From NCBI GenBank assembly GCA_963853835.1, contig OY970828.1, forward strand, positions 58,644,861-58,708,860: a DNA stretch of 64,000 bases, written 5' to 3'. Under the pieces are notes generated by a model, which was given only the letters and a program-made list of their open reading frames with translations, was not told the origin of the DNA and did not search any database. How positions within the stretch are numbered: the first letter of the stretch is position 1; each line of letters begins with the position of its first letter. Of the stretch, positions 1-9,704 are shown one piece after another. The stretch comes from Calendula officinalis (lineage: Eukaryota > Streptophyta > Magnoliopsida > Asterales > Asteraceae). Both the position numbers and the translations under genes were made by a program.

Positions 1-2297
1 AACTTGAAACCCGCTCTTAATCAGAAAACACATAACTGTCAAAACTCTTCTCCACCCCTCTACTGTTGTTACAAGGTACATTTCTGATCTTCAAATTTTT
101 TATCTATTGTTAGTTTGTCGAGGGGGAGAAATATTAATTCTAGGGGGAGAATTAGTATTTCAAGGGGGAGAAACTTTAAAACATCAAAACTGTTATACCC
201 CATTCAATAAATAAAAGATATATCTTTCAGAAGACAATACCTTCCCATGGTTTGCCAGAACCGGTCTTACCTTCCAAGGGAGACACTTTTTAACCACTCG
301 GTAAATGTGAGGGTATAAGTCTAGGGTATAGCAATAGGTGAGTGCAAGGTGATGTGAAACATGATAACTTTAAGAAAACACACCTTTGAGTGCATCCAAA
401 CCATACCTAAACCGGGCAACCTTACCAAAAGGTGATCATTCATACGTTGAATGTTTCACCAGTCTTTACTAGCCCAGTAAAGCAATTGCACGCCACCACT
501 AACCACTCAAATTCCTCTCAACAGGAATTTGTTTCAATTCATTAGGGGACGTAGCACAAAAGCTATTGACTACTCATTCGGAGTTTGTCGGTATTGAAAC
601 ATAATAACCTCCTGCCCCGGGTTAAGTCTCTTTGTATGCACAGTGTGTCTAGTTCTCACCCTCAAGAATCTTCCATTATAGGACAATTGCACTATCAAAA
701 TGGATCTCTGTGAATCCATTGGAACACTCGTAGTGGCATCACAATCTGATGTTTCACGAGGATCGAGTGGAAATCCTGCTAGAGCTAACATCATGCCAAC
801 TCTAAACGCAGGTCACACATTTGAATCAACGGTTGTGCAAACGACTACCGATTCATACCGTGTGCTAACGGATACTCTAAGTGAGCCCGGAGTTACCAAA
901 AATCCATGTGAAATTCCTAAAATAAAACAATGCACATGAGCGTAATAGACCACTCTCAAATTACTCCTATGATCTGCTAAATCCAGTATGATCTTCCCCG
1001 GAGCCACCAACCATATAGGAACAAAAAAAAAGTGAGGGTCCCTAGGTCTAGGTAAGCAGAATCAAGTATCTTGGGATCTTCATTGGGGTGCGCTGAGGTA
1101 ACAACAGTGAGAGGGGATATGAAGTATGAGGTGCAAATCAGTTTATCACATGGTAACGTAACTCAAAATCGAGGGTGTGGTTGAACATGCAAAAGTGAGT
1201 TGAGTGAGGAGTGTGTGTGAAAGGGTTAAAGAAAACGGAAAACCCTCCCTAAACCGAACAAAAATCCGGGTAACCACGTCTATATCAGACTGCATAACTT
1301 GCTTTCTGTTTCAGTCATCATGGACCCAGTGATGCAATCCACAACCCCACTGACCACTCAAGTACAAAAAGTACTTGTTTCAAAATCACGGAGATTACCA
1401 CATCCACTATCGACATCTCATTTGGAGATTGTCGATATTGAAAAAGAGGACCCACCTCCAGTCCTCGCCTTCGTTTGTCCACAAATAGAGTCTAGAACCG
1501 AATTAAATTTCTCTAGGACACATGCATTCCATCAAGCATATCCTAGTGATATTGCCGGAACGTTCATAGTGATACCAAACTTATTGGTATTCCACAATGA
1601 TTGAATGGAAATCCTACAAGTGCTAACATCAAAGCCAACACTGAACGTAGGTCACACAGTTTTTCAACTGTAGTGTTAACGGGAAATTTATGAGATCCCG
1701 GTTTACCCTGTTTAACTTTGCTGTACGATGTGTTATATATTGATTCATTCAAAAAATGAATGTATCATTATTCAACACATTTTCATCAACAAGCTTCGGT
1801 GATTCTTCCTGTTACATGATGCTTCAGATAAATCCTGCTCATCATGAGGGGGAGAATATACTAGCCTAACTTACTCCACATAAAAAGGACACATATGCAC
1901 CACTGAAGGGGGAGTAAACAAGGAACCGAAGACTCCACAAAGAAATAATTGTCTGTTTGAGGGGGAGCATAAACCTTATCAACAAATTTCCCGAACAACA
2001 ATTATTAAAGATAATTGATCGACATAAAGCCGCAAACTTCAAGAAAAGACTTCCGCTGTTAATCTCTCTATCATTATGGGTCTCAGTTTTGGTCGATCAA
2101 TGTGTATCTTCAAAGTAAAGTCTTCAAAAATACTTTTTGTGGTTAAAAAGCTACAAGAAGTATTCGCTTTCACAGATTAACAAAGCTCAAGCCTGATCCT
2201 GATCATTATGCAACGAAATTTCTACAAGACTAGGTTTTTGCTAAAGATGAAGACTTCGAAGATATGCTTCCCAGACTATTGTTACAAAGGGGGAGAT

Positions 2298-2570
2298 TGT
2301 TGGGTCACATTCTAGAGTATTGTAATAGTCTAGGGGTGTGATGTGACAGTTTATTGTAATCAATAGTCTAGGGTACTTTATGTAATTAGTCAATACTAGG
2401 CCTAGGTATAAATACCTAGTGGTAACCTAGTATTGACCTAACTTTGCCGATACAGTGTTAATCGTACGTCATTTTGTGCAAAGCTTCTCCATACTGTTCT
2501 TCATCTCAATCTTCATATTATCAATTGGTATTGCTTAATCTATTGATTAATTGTTAAATCCGAACCCACA
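2298..2570 (+). repeat. 3' LTR of Copia element A
   Basis: The LTR starts TGTTGGGTCA right after the polypurine tract AAAGGGGGAGAT and ends CGAACCCACA, giving TG...CA ends over 273 bp. Its core promoter is a nested palindrome: 12-bp arms at 2389-2400 and 2426-2437 enclose a second inverted repeat (2402-2409 and 2412-2419), and the TATA box TATAAATA (2407-2414) sits at its centre. The first bases after it (2571 on) are coiled-coil coding sequence of element B on the other strand. So A either inserted into B or the two were joined by rearrangement. The other end lies outside the window, so no TSD can be checked. Confidence 0.8.
2389..2437 (+). promoter_or_regulatory. Palindromic core promoter in LTR of element A
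   Basis: Perfect 12-bp inverted arms (GTCAATACTAGG and CCTAGTATTGAC) flank an inner palindrome CTAGGTAT-AA-ATACCTAG that contains TATAAATA. Transcription would start about 30 bp downstream, inside the LTR. Four of the other five LTR families in this window with a palindromic core promoter are listed as features; the fifth, in the 3' LTR 23851-24160, is a copy of the one at 12301. Confidence 0.6.
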
Positions 2571-3361
2571 CTTGTGTTTTTTGATTTGAACGGTTATTTT
2601 GTTTTACTTGAGGAACAAGAGTTTCAAGTTGGCGACGAAAGGTTAAATTTTCTTCCTTTAATTTTGAGATTTGTGTATTTGATTCATTGGTTGTATTTAC
2701 TTGTTTTTGTAGATTATTTTGTAATTCAGAAATTTGAAATTTATAAGCAGATTTTGACGTAGACAAATGATTTTGTAATTCCTTGTTTACTTGAGTTATT
2801 TGAAGAGAACATTGACTTAAATCACTTAAATCATTTAAAAGTTGTTCCTTTTCGGATTCTAAAGAAGTAATTTGTTTTGTCAGTTGTGATTTCTCATCAA
2901 TTTTAAGAAAAAGTTTTTCATTAAACAAGGAATTCTCTGATTCATCAGTGTCTGATTCCGGTAGTAAAGAGTCAAAAAAAAGAAGAGTGTACCTCATTTT
3001 CATCATTTTGTGGAACAACCAGCTCATCCCTCAATTCAGTGTGATTATCAAAATTTGATAAAGAAGAACTGGTTATCTCACTTTCCTTGTTGGCTTCTTC
3101 CTTGAATCTATCAGAACCATCAGTATTCTCTCTTTCCATTAAGCACAAATTTGCTATTTGTTCTTCATCTTCAGCTAACACTTTTGCAGTCTCGTTTTCC
3201 TTGTTGGCCTTTTCAGTGAATCTAACAGAAACCTCAGCATTTTCTTTTGGCATATAGCACAAATTTGCTACTTGTTCTTCATCTTCAGCTAACACTTTTT
3301 CAGTCTCAAGTTGTTTATAATATTTGCTAGCTTTTATCGCATCTGCAAGGTCTTTATCCAT
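2571..3361 (-). pseudogene. gag C-terminal/coiled-coil fragment of element B
   Basis: Two overlapping minus-strand frames (3361-2972 and 3027-2554) encode the part of the Sirevirus-like Gag downstream of the zinc knuckle. First comes an acidic stretch with two imperfect copies of a unit containing KVLAEDEEQ, then a long coiled-coil-like segment rich in Leu, Gln, Asn and Lys. A frameshift near 2990-3020 separates them. The same segment is found in plus orientation at 14500-15000 in the large element and, more divergent, at 32300-32740. It is truncated at 2571 by the LTR of element A and lacks the N-terminal UBN2-type domain and the CCHC knuckle. The repeat of the KVLAEDEEQ unit appears specific to this copy. 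Confidence 0.65.
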
Positions 3362-3400
3362 ATTTTTTGCAATTAGGGGTAAAAGTCCTTGATTAAAAAT

Positions 3401-3476
3401 GTAATTTGCTTTTAAGATTTAGAAAGTGTTTAAAAAGTGTAATTTGCTTTTAAGATTTAGAAAGTGTTTAAAAAAT
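3401..3476. repeat. 38-bp tandem duplication
   Basis: Two adjacent copies of a 38-bp unit beginning GTAATTTGCTTTTAAGATTT start at 3401 and 3439. They lie at the gag deletion edge inside element B. The surrounding 3370-3690 shows no gene. Confidence 0.8.
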
Positions 3477-4314
3477 TTATACAAAATTGGATTGAGAAAT
3501 CTAGTTGAGAAGTAAAAAAAAATTTAAGGTGAGGGTAAAAGTTTTCGTGTTCTAGAAAAATTTAAAATTCTCGGGTATTGGACTTGATGTATAATCGAAT
3601 TGAATTAAATTGTTGTATTGGGTTTAAGGAATTGAATTTGATTTGGGCTTGAAATTAAAGAGATAATGGTTTTGGGCTTAATATGGTTTTGATGAAAATA
3701 ATTGATTTTGGGCCTGTTCTATATTGGGCCAAGATCTCTGTTTTAGTTCTTGGACTGAACAATGTTTTTGGGCTGATCATGAGATGCAGATCGAAGAGAC
3801 GCATGTATCAAACAAGCTGTTCGTTCTTTACGATCAATCTCAGATCAAACATTGTTCTTGACGATCGTTCTTTACAATCAATCAAGGGTTTACGATTGTG
3901 GATTACGATTATGATTGAATTATCAGCCGAACCCTTTGATTAAGCCGAACTATCGTGATCAATCAAGAACAATCTGCCAAACATCAATTGCCAAATCAAG
4001 ATCCAGAACTGTTGTGAAGCATACGTAATCAGACTCGGAATTTGAAAAACGGAATCAATTGAATTGAACAAGTCGATGATGTTGAACCAATTTCAGGATC
4101 AGGAGTCGAAGTATGGCAGAAAGTCGGGAGTCGGATTCTGTCGACGTCAAGGATGAACTTGTTTCGATTAATTGATCGATTAATTGATCGATTAGGAGTC
4201 GGATGGAGATGGAATCAGATCAACTTGGTACGATTCGAGGATAATTCCAGGTTTAATTGAAGATCTTGAGTCGAGATTGAAAGTTTGTTGACGGCTGAAC
4301 TCGTTGATTGTCGA

Positions 4315-4425
4315 ACAGATGCCGAACACTTGTTAAGTTCGGGCCGAAGTATGTGGGCCGAAGTATGTGGGTCGAAGTATGTCAAGTTCGGGCCGAAGAT
4401 CTGTCAAGTTCGGGTGTTCTTGAGC
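4315..4425 (-). repeat. Leader palindrome repeats (GGCCGAA type) of element B
   Basis: At least four units with the core TTCGGGCCGAA or GGGCCGAAG occur between the PBS and the gag remnant. On the minus strand they read TTCGGCCCGAA, the same 11-mer that is repeated in the leader of the element at 12193-24160. The flanking 3690-4310 and 4430-4850 are leader DNA without a recognisable gene. Confidence 0.65.
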
Positions 4426-4864
4426 TGTTCTTGACGAACGAAGACGGACACTTCAAAAACTCACTTTTTGGTTTCGATTTTGCTCAATACTTGACGAAAT
4501 CCAGTGATTCCAATCACAAAACGTTGGAAAACACTTTTCTAACAGTTTGATACAATCAAACAGCTCAAAACGGATCAAATCATGCTTCGATTTTGGATTT
4601 TTCGGTAAAATTTTGAGTTTTCAAGTTTTTCACAAAAATCTCCAAATTGAGATGAATACTTGATGGATTGCAACGAAATTTGATTCTAATGTGCTTAGAA
4701 TCACTGGAGAAACATGATTATCCAATAAAAACAACAATTTCTAACAAAAATTTTGACAATTAATTTCACAGCTCTTTTTTAAAAAAAAATTCAAAAAATT
4801 CAAATATGGATCAATTGAGCACGAATTTGGATCTATTCCAAGTGGATTGTGCTCTGATACCAAT

Positions 4865-5167
4865 TGTAAAGCATAAGAACACTTAATTAACCCATACTTT
4901 GGTGTTTGATGATGAAAATAGAAGGAAAAGTGAAGAAGATGATTAGGGCTTTTAGAGAGAGAGACTAGAGAGATGGAGAGAGAACAATTGCTGAATGTGT
5001 GAATGATTAATGTGCAAAAGGTAAGGAATTAAGCCTTACACTTTGTTTTATATACCATGGCTTAATTCCATGATTAATTAACGACTAATCCTAATCTTAA
5101 CTAAACTATTATACAATGTTACCATATACCCCCTAGACTATTCTTTACAACTATTTAGTACCTAACA
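4865..5167 (-). repeat. 5' LTR of Copia element B
   Basis: On the minus strand the LTR starts TGTTAGGTACTAAATAG at 5167 and ends CTTATGCTTTACA at 4865. It is followed by AATTGGTATCAGAGC, a primer-binding site for initiator tRNA-Met (4864-4850). The sequence is clearly related to the LTRs at 12193-12508 and 23851-24160. Confidence 0.85.
5025..5069 (-). promoter_or_regulatory. TATA box in an inverted repeat, LTR of element B
   Basis: Perfect 11-bp arms GGAATTAAGCC (5025-5035) and GGCTTAATTCC (5059-5069) flank a 23-nt loop that contains GGTATATAAAA on the minus strand. It is the homologue of 12301-12348 but with changed arm bases that keep the pairing. Confidence 0.6.
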
Positions 5168-5207
5168 GAAACTTTTGATGTTCTTAATTCGTAGATCTAG
5201 AACCTTA

Positions 5208-5693
5208 AAGCTCTGATACCACTTGTCAGGATCGAATAACTCAAACAAGTTATTGAATCACAGATCTACTAACAAAGAGAAGTTACAGCGGATTAACACT
5301 CTTGTTATTTGATTAAGAACAATGTAAACTGTAATTGAATACGAAATATTAAGAACACAGTTTATCACAAAAAGTTTAATGTATATTAACGATGAATCAA
5401 TACACACGTACGTTTACAATTCGTAAGGAACTATTTATAATAGTCCTTGAAGCCTAACACTTTAACCTAGTTATTCTAGGAAACGATTACAATGGAATTA
5501 CAATAAGATATCAATTCTAAACTATTTATACGAAGATCTCGGACACGATCTGCTACAAATATAGTCATCAGTAGTAATCATGATCACCAATAGTAAGTAC
5601 AAGATCAGTAGTAATTCGTGTTTCTGCACCATCAGTAGTAACAGTCATCAGTATTACTTACATCATCAGTAGTAGATCGTTTATATCCCAACA
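5208..5693 (-). mobile_element. LTR and PBS of element C
   Basis: A minus-strand LTR of 470 bp (5693-5224) starts TGTTGGGATA and ends CCTGACA, and is followed by AGTGGTATCAGAGC (PBS, 5221-5208). Only about 40 bp of the internal region remain before the outer end of element B's LTR at 5167, so B probably inserted just behind the PBS of C. The upstream half of this LTR (5560-5680) carries five copies of ATCAGTAGTA or a one-base variant. The core promoter again has a TATA sequence (TATTTATAATA) between arms AAGGAACTAT and ATAGTCCTT (5424-5449, one bulge). Confidence 0.75.
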
Positions 5694-5843
5694 GAATCAC
5701 ATGTACTAAATGTACAATTTAACCAAACCATAATAATCATTTTTGCAATTAACTCAAACTTTAATATGTTTATGAAAGGCGAAATATTTTATTACAACAG
5801 GATGAAAATACACACCACCTACCAAGCAACAAAACATGACCAG

Positions 5844-6531
5844 TAGGGATGGCAATGGATCGGATGTGGACCGGATGATGCGATGTCCACATCCATATCC
5901 ATTTAAATTTACGTCGTCCATATCCATATCCACATCCATTTAAAATCATTGCATCCATCCATATCCATATCCATCGGATTATAGCGGGTAAATGGGTATC
6001 CGTTGGATGTCAAAAAAAATATATTTTCTAAAGAAAGTAAGATAGTTTTATAAATAAATTTGTAATTTTTGTTGAATATGTTCATAGTTTCTTCCAAAAA
6101 GAATATACAAAACGAAAACATAATTACGAATATGCATTTGATGCATCGAGGCATTGAACATATTTTGTAACTAATCCCTAAATATTGATAGATACAAACA
6201 AAAACGCAACTTAATATATATAAAAGCCTAGAGTATGATTTGTAATGTTTACAGATTTAGTTATTTTCAATATTATGTTATGTATAAATTTTATTGAATC
6301 AAAGATGTGTAGACATATATTATTAGTTATGTGAAATTGTAATATAAAAAAAGTTAATTTCGGGTTAAGTGGATTCATCCGTGGATTGAAAATCATCATC
6401 CATATCCACTCCAATAAACATCCATATCCGCTCCACATCCGATATTCACACATTTAACTTCATCCATATCCACCACTGGTGGATCAGTTCGGGTGGATGA
6501 TCATCGGATCGGATGATCATTGCCATCCCTA
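5844..6531. mobile_element. hAT-type MITE in the 3' flank of the bHLH gene
   Basis: The ends are TAGGGATGGCAATGG and CCATTGCCATCCCTA-like inverted repeats. The flanks are a perfect 8-bp duplication, ATGACCAG (5836-5843 and 6532-6539), which is diagnostic of hAT insertion. The 688-bp interior is non-coding and rich in ATCCATATCC repeats on both sides. It lies 107 bp downstream of the bHLH stop codon, so it could be within or next to the 3' UTR. Confidence 0.9.
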
Positions 6532-6637
6532 ATGACCAGCTACCATAAATAAACACTCAGTACATTTTACTTAAAAGTTGGCTTGCGAAAATTAATAACT
6601 TCAACATATATTACAAAAGTGAGATGCTTAATTAAAC

Positions 6638-7951
6638 TTAATTATTTAATCTGGAAAGAAGATGAAATTTAACTTCATCTTTTGTGACACCAGGGATCTT
6701 TGTGACCACATCTTGAAGCATGACATCATTAACACATGACATGCTTGCATGGTGAACTTTAGCCCCCATTTCTCGGAGCACATCCATCAGTTTCGCCGCC
6801 GGCCAATCCCGGTTGCCGGACTGTACTCTTATCATCGCATCTTCACCCACCATCCTAACTTCCACTTCAACTTTTAGTTTCGGAGCCGATACTACGGCGC
6901 TTTGTTTTTCCGTGGTCAACTCCGACGTCTCCACCTTCACTTTCTTTAGTTTCCGGTGGGGTTTGACCGCCTGCAGCTGTGACTGCAGTTCATCCACTTT
7001 TTCTTTCAACTCGTTGATGTAACAAACGGCGTCAGCGAGCAAGGAAGCTTTGTCCATCTTGGAGACGTTAGGGACCACCGACCGGAGAGTGTAGAATCGT
7101 TGGTTGAGCTTCTCCCGCCGTTGCCGCTCCGCCTCCACGTGGTTCATCGGCGGATCCTTCCCCTTCTTTTTCACACAACGTTTTTGGGCAGTTGCTAAAA
7201 CCAGCTGGCAATCGGAATCCGAATTTTCCGACGTTGTATCCGAAGTCGGAATACTAGGCTTTGCCTTGCGGTTTATTTTAACAAACTTCTTGGGTGGTGG
7301 CCGTTGGTCGAGTGAGGCGGAGCTAAACTCCATAATGTTCATTATATTCTCATCTTCCGGCAATCCGGCAACCATGTCGGACGAGGAAGAAGCTCCAGTA
7401 CCGAACAATGAGTGCGCGTGATGTGCTAGATCGGAATTTGTTTGGTTTATAAGATGATAAGACCCCACTTCCACAACCCCATTAGCCGTCGGAACACAAA
7501 CAAGTGTCTCCAACCCATGGAAGTGAGCTTCTTTAGCTCTGTCGCAGTTGACGGAGAGTAGGTTATGTGCTCCGGTTAACCAGACGACGGTGTTAGCCGC
7601 TGACGCCTTGGCAGGAGTGGAGCCGTCGCCGAAGGTAAATGACCTGGTCAACGATACAGCGTAAAACCAGTCGGTGTCGTCTGCTTTTTCCGGTTCGAGT
7701 AGTGCTTGGATTTCTTTAAGGACTGGATTGTTGGGATTCCGGAGAAAATAACCGTCGGCCCAGGTCAAATCGAGACGGCCGTTGTCATTGTTGACCGCCT
7801 GCCAGAAAATGGCGTAAGCCCATGGGTGGTGCGGCTGGGTTTGGAGGAGGAGTTGAAGCTTCTGTTGAGACGGTGGTGGAGTGTGTGTGTTTTGAGGGAA
7901 GGAGACGATTGAAGAGGAGGAGGAAGGTGAAAGAATTAGGTAATCGTCCAT
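6638..7951 (-). CDS. bHLH transcription factor, MYC2/bHLH14-like (subgroup III d/e)
   Basis: An intact, intronless frame of 437 residues. Residues about 30-165 form the bHLH-MYC N-terminal domain, which in this family holds the JAZ-interaction region (AIFWQ at 47-51, TDWFYAVSLTRSF at 93-105) and binds JAZ repressors in jasmonate signalling. The middle (185-265) is Ser-rich and ends in a basic patch, KKKGK. The bHLH domain is at 270-326 with the full H271-E275-R279 set for G-box binding, followed by a Leu-rich helix. Residues 357-435 form an ACT-like C-terminal domain. The short length and the start MDDYLILSPSSSSS recall Arabidopsis bHLH14 and the JAM repressors more than MYC2 itself. Lack of introns is usual for this clade. 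The start is the first ATG after a TATA box. It is expected to act in the nucleus as a jasmonate-response regulator; whether it activates or represses cannot be read from the sequence. Confidence 0.93.
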   Translation of the reverse strand: MDDYLILSPSSSSSIVSFPQNTHTPPPSQQKLQLLLQTQPHHPWAYAIFWQAVNNDNGRLDLTWADGYFLRNPNNPVLKEIQALLEPEKADDTDWFYAVSLTRSFTFGDGSTPAKASAANTVVWLTGAHNLLSVNCDRAKEAHFHGLETLVCVPTANGVVEVGSYHLINQTNSDLAHHAHSLFGTGASSSSDMVAGLPEDENIMNIMEFSSASLDQRPPPKKFVKINRKAKPSIPTSDTTSENSDSDCQLVLATAQKRCVKKKGKDPPMNHVEAERQRREKLNQRFYTLRSVVPNVSKMDKASLLADAVCYINELKEKVDELQSQLQAVKPHRKLKKVKVETSELTTEKQSAVVSAPKLKVEVEVRMVGEDAMIRVQSGNRDWPAAKLMDVLREMGAKVHHASMSCVNDVMLQDVVTKIPGVTKDEVKFHLLSRLNN

Positions 7952-7986
7952 TATTTGTTTTGTTTATTGAAATAGGGAAATGGAAG

Positions 7987-8054
7987 GATAGATATATAGA
8001 ACGTGTGTTGAGTGATATGAGGTGGTTGCTAGATTTGAAGGGCTCAGACACGTG
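7987..8054 (-). promoter_or_regulatory. TATA box and G-box upstream of the bHLH gene
   Basis: On the minus strand TCTATATATCT (about 8000-7987) lies 36-49 bp upstream of the ATG. A perfect palindromic G-box CACGTG at 8049-8054 lies about 100 bp upstream, and a half site ACACGTTC lies between them. G-boxes are the MYC2 target site, so MYC feedback control is plausible. The 5' UTR would be short. Beyond 8110 the promoter is cut off by a MITE. Confidence 0.55.
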
Positions 8055-8110
8055 TTCCGTTTTGGGTGTAAATCTAGGATTTGGGATCCCGAAAATCATA
8101 AAAATGCTAA

Positions 8111-9704
8111 GGGGCTCCGTTTGGTTACGGAAAACGATTTTCATTTTCTATGAAAAATTTTCTAGGGAAAAGAAATGGTTTTCATTTACAGTTTTCCACG
8201 AAATTTTTTGAAAACGCGTTTGGTTCAAAACATTGAGTTTTTATTTTCCAATTTTGGAAAATTAGAAAACTTATTTGGTTGTATATTTTCCACATGTTTT
8301 CATTTTCTATTTTTTGTTATTTTAAATAATACAATATACAACATATTTGCTCTTTCATCAACTCACCTTCCACATCCGCATCCACCCACCCCACACCCTA
8401 CAACCGACACCCCCCTAAACCCATACCACCACCCATAACCACGATATTTAACGTCGGAATACTTTGTTATTTCAACTAAATAAGTATTTCATCAACTAAA
8501 ATAGACAATCTTTTGTATACTTGCAACACGTTACATGTTTACATTAGCAATTTTAAAGTAAAAAACGTATGCAATAAGATTCGATCGTTTGTTGTCAACT
8601 TCATTCCTTAATATGTGTGAACATATCCAACTCATTTGTTTACATTTGATAGTTTGTTATTTTCACGAAATGAGCTTGGTGGCGTATATTTGTATCCAAT
8701 TGCATGACATATTAGTATAATATTTTTGTGTTGGAATATATTATATGAAAGCATCAAAGTAAAAATGTAGATAACCACTTGCAAGTAATTTTGAGTTCAT
8801 GAAGCCTATTGTATTGGCTATTTTAATTTTGATTGTTTCCTCCCGTCACTATTAAGTGAGACAAATATTTACTAATGTCTATACGTGTGTGTGTGTTAGG
8901 GGTGTTCAAAACCGGGTACCCGGATTTTCGGATAGTGATCTTTACTACCCGCATTTGGTATCCAGATTTCGGGTTTCCGGAATTTCGGGTTTCCGGTATC
9001 TGAAAAACAAAATATTCAAATATTTTTTTGAATATTTCCAGTATTTTTTCGGATATTTCGTGTAGTTTTCAGATATTTTGGGTACTTTGCAAATATTTTG
9101 GGTATTTTTTCAAATATTTTAGGTATTTTTTGTATATTTTTGATTTTCGAGTAATTTTTCGGATATCGGATATCCGAAAATCTTGAAAAACACTACCCGT
9201 CTTTGGTACCCGAAATTCGGATACCTGGATTTTCGGATATCCGGGTTTTCGGATACCCGGATTTCGGGTAATTTTTCGAATACCCGGTTTTTCGGATATT
9301 TTTGAACACCCGTAGTATGTGTGTGTGTGTGTGTTTGGGGTGGGTGGAGCGGAGTGGAGAGTGGATATGTATATATTTTACAGAAGTTTGGAAATGAAAA
9401 TGTATGGAAAACAATAATAATCAGTTTTTAAATTTTTTTCAAAGCCTTCACAAATTTGAGAAACAGAAAATTTTCATTTTTTTGGAAAAATTTGGAAAAC
9501 TAAGGGAACCAAACGCGTTTTAGTAGTTGCTGTTGCCTATATGAATTTCTATAGTAAGCTGCTACAACCGTCGCTAGGAGTAAGCCTTAGGAGGGAGACT
9601 AAAACCCCGATATAGGACAAGTAGTGCTTTAGAGCGGCGAACTTTTTGTTTTCTTGAAAAAATTCTCCGGAAAAGTGGAGAATTCTCCGTAACCAAACAG
9701 AGCC
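8111..9704. mobile_element. Long-TIR MITE, PIF/Harbinger (Tourist)-like
   Basis: Left end GGGGCTCCGTTTGGTTACGG pairs with right end CCGTAACCAAACAGAGCC. Both are flanked by TAA (8108-8110, 9705-9707), the 3-bp target typical of PIF/Harbinger. A second, inner 15-bp inverted pair, AAACGCGTTTGGTTC at 8212-8226 and its complement at 9506-9520, shows that the arms are long. The ends are dominated by runs of TTTTC and GAAAA. It carries a nested hAT MITE (8897-9314). No coding sequence is seen. It starts only about 60 bp upstream of the G-box of the bHLH gene. Confidence 0.75.
8897..9314. mobile_element. hAT MITE (TAGGGGTGTTCAAAA family), copy 1
   Basis: TIRs TAGGGGTGTTCAAAAC and TTTTTGAACACCCGTA define a 418-bp element. 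The flanks GTGTGTGT and GTATGTGT (7 of 8 matching) are an eroded 8-bp TSD in a GT microsatellite. The interior is built from repeats of GGATTTCGGGTA and ATTTTTCGGATA. It is the sister of 11302-11854. Confidence 0.85.

Larger units (their letters stand above)
1..2570 (+). mobile_element. Copia element A (Sirevirus-like), 3' part with 3' LTR
   Basis: This is the downstream non-coding part and the 3' LTR of a Copia retrotransposon whose pol lies to the left of the window. Bases 110-240 match 19830-20060, and 240-2297 match 21780-23850, inside the complete element at 12193-24160, so the orientation is plus. Seven polypurine blocks of the type AGGGGGAGA occur near 121, 142, 163, 1847, 1907, 1960 and 2288. 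Repeated PPT-like blocks are a known trait of Sirevirus non-coding DNA. The last block directly precedes the LTR at 2298. No intact gene is seen. Open frames at 700-939 and 1299-1604 exist but do not look conserved as protein. The match to 228-248 also supplies the empty site for the solo LTR at 20061-21776. Confidence 0.8.
2571..5167 (-). mobile_element. Copia element B (Sirevirus-like), 5' part, minus strand
   Basis: Read on the minus strand, the element runs 5' LTR (5167-4865), PBS (4864-4850), a leader with GGCCGAA repeats, then gag C-terminal and coiled-coil sequence down to 2571, where element A begins. It belongs to the same family group as 12193-24160: the LTR has the same TGTTAGGTACTAAAT start, and the protein at 2571-3027 closely matches residues encoded at 14600-15000. 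The N-terminal half of gag is missing, because the sequence passes from leader to the second half of gag near 3361-3690. This is an internal deletion. Confidence 0.75.

Noticed and set aside
700..939. Possible conserved third ORF of Sirevirus-like elements (also at 22240-22440)
   Set aside because: Both copies are open, but of about twelve codon differences ten change the amino acid and two are silent, so there is no sign of protein-level constraint.
1299..1604. 101-codon frame in the 3' region of element A
   Set aside because: The homologous stretch at 22950-23210 is frameshifted early, and no domain is recognised.
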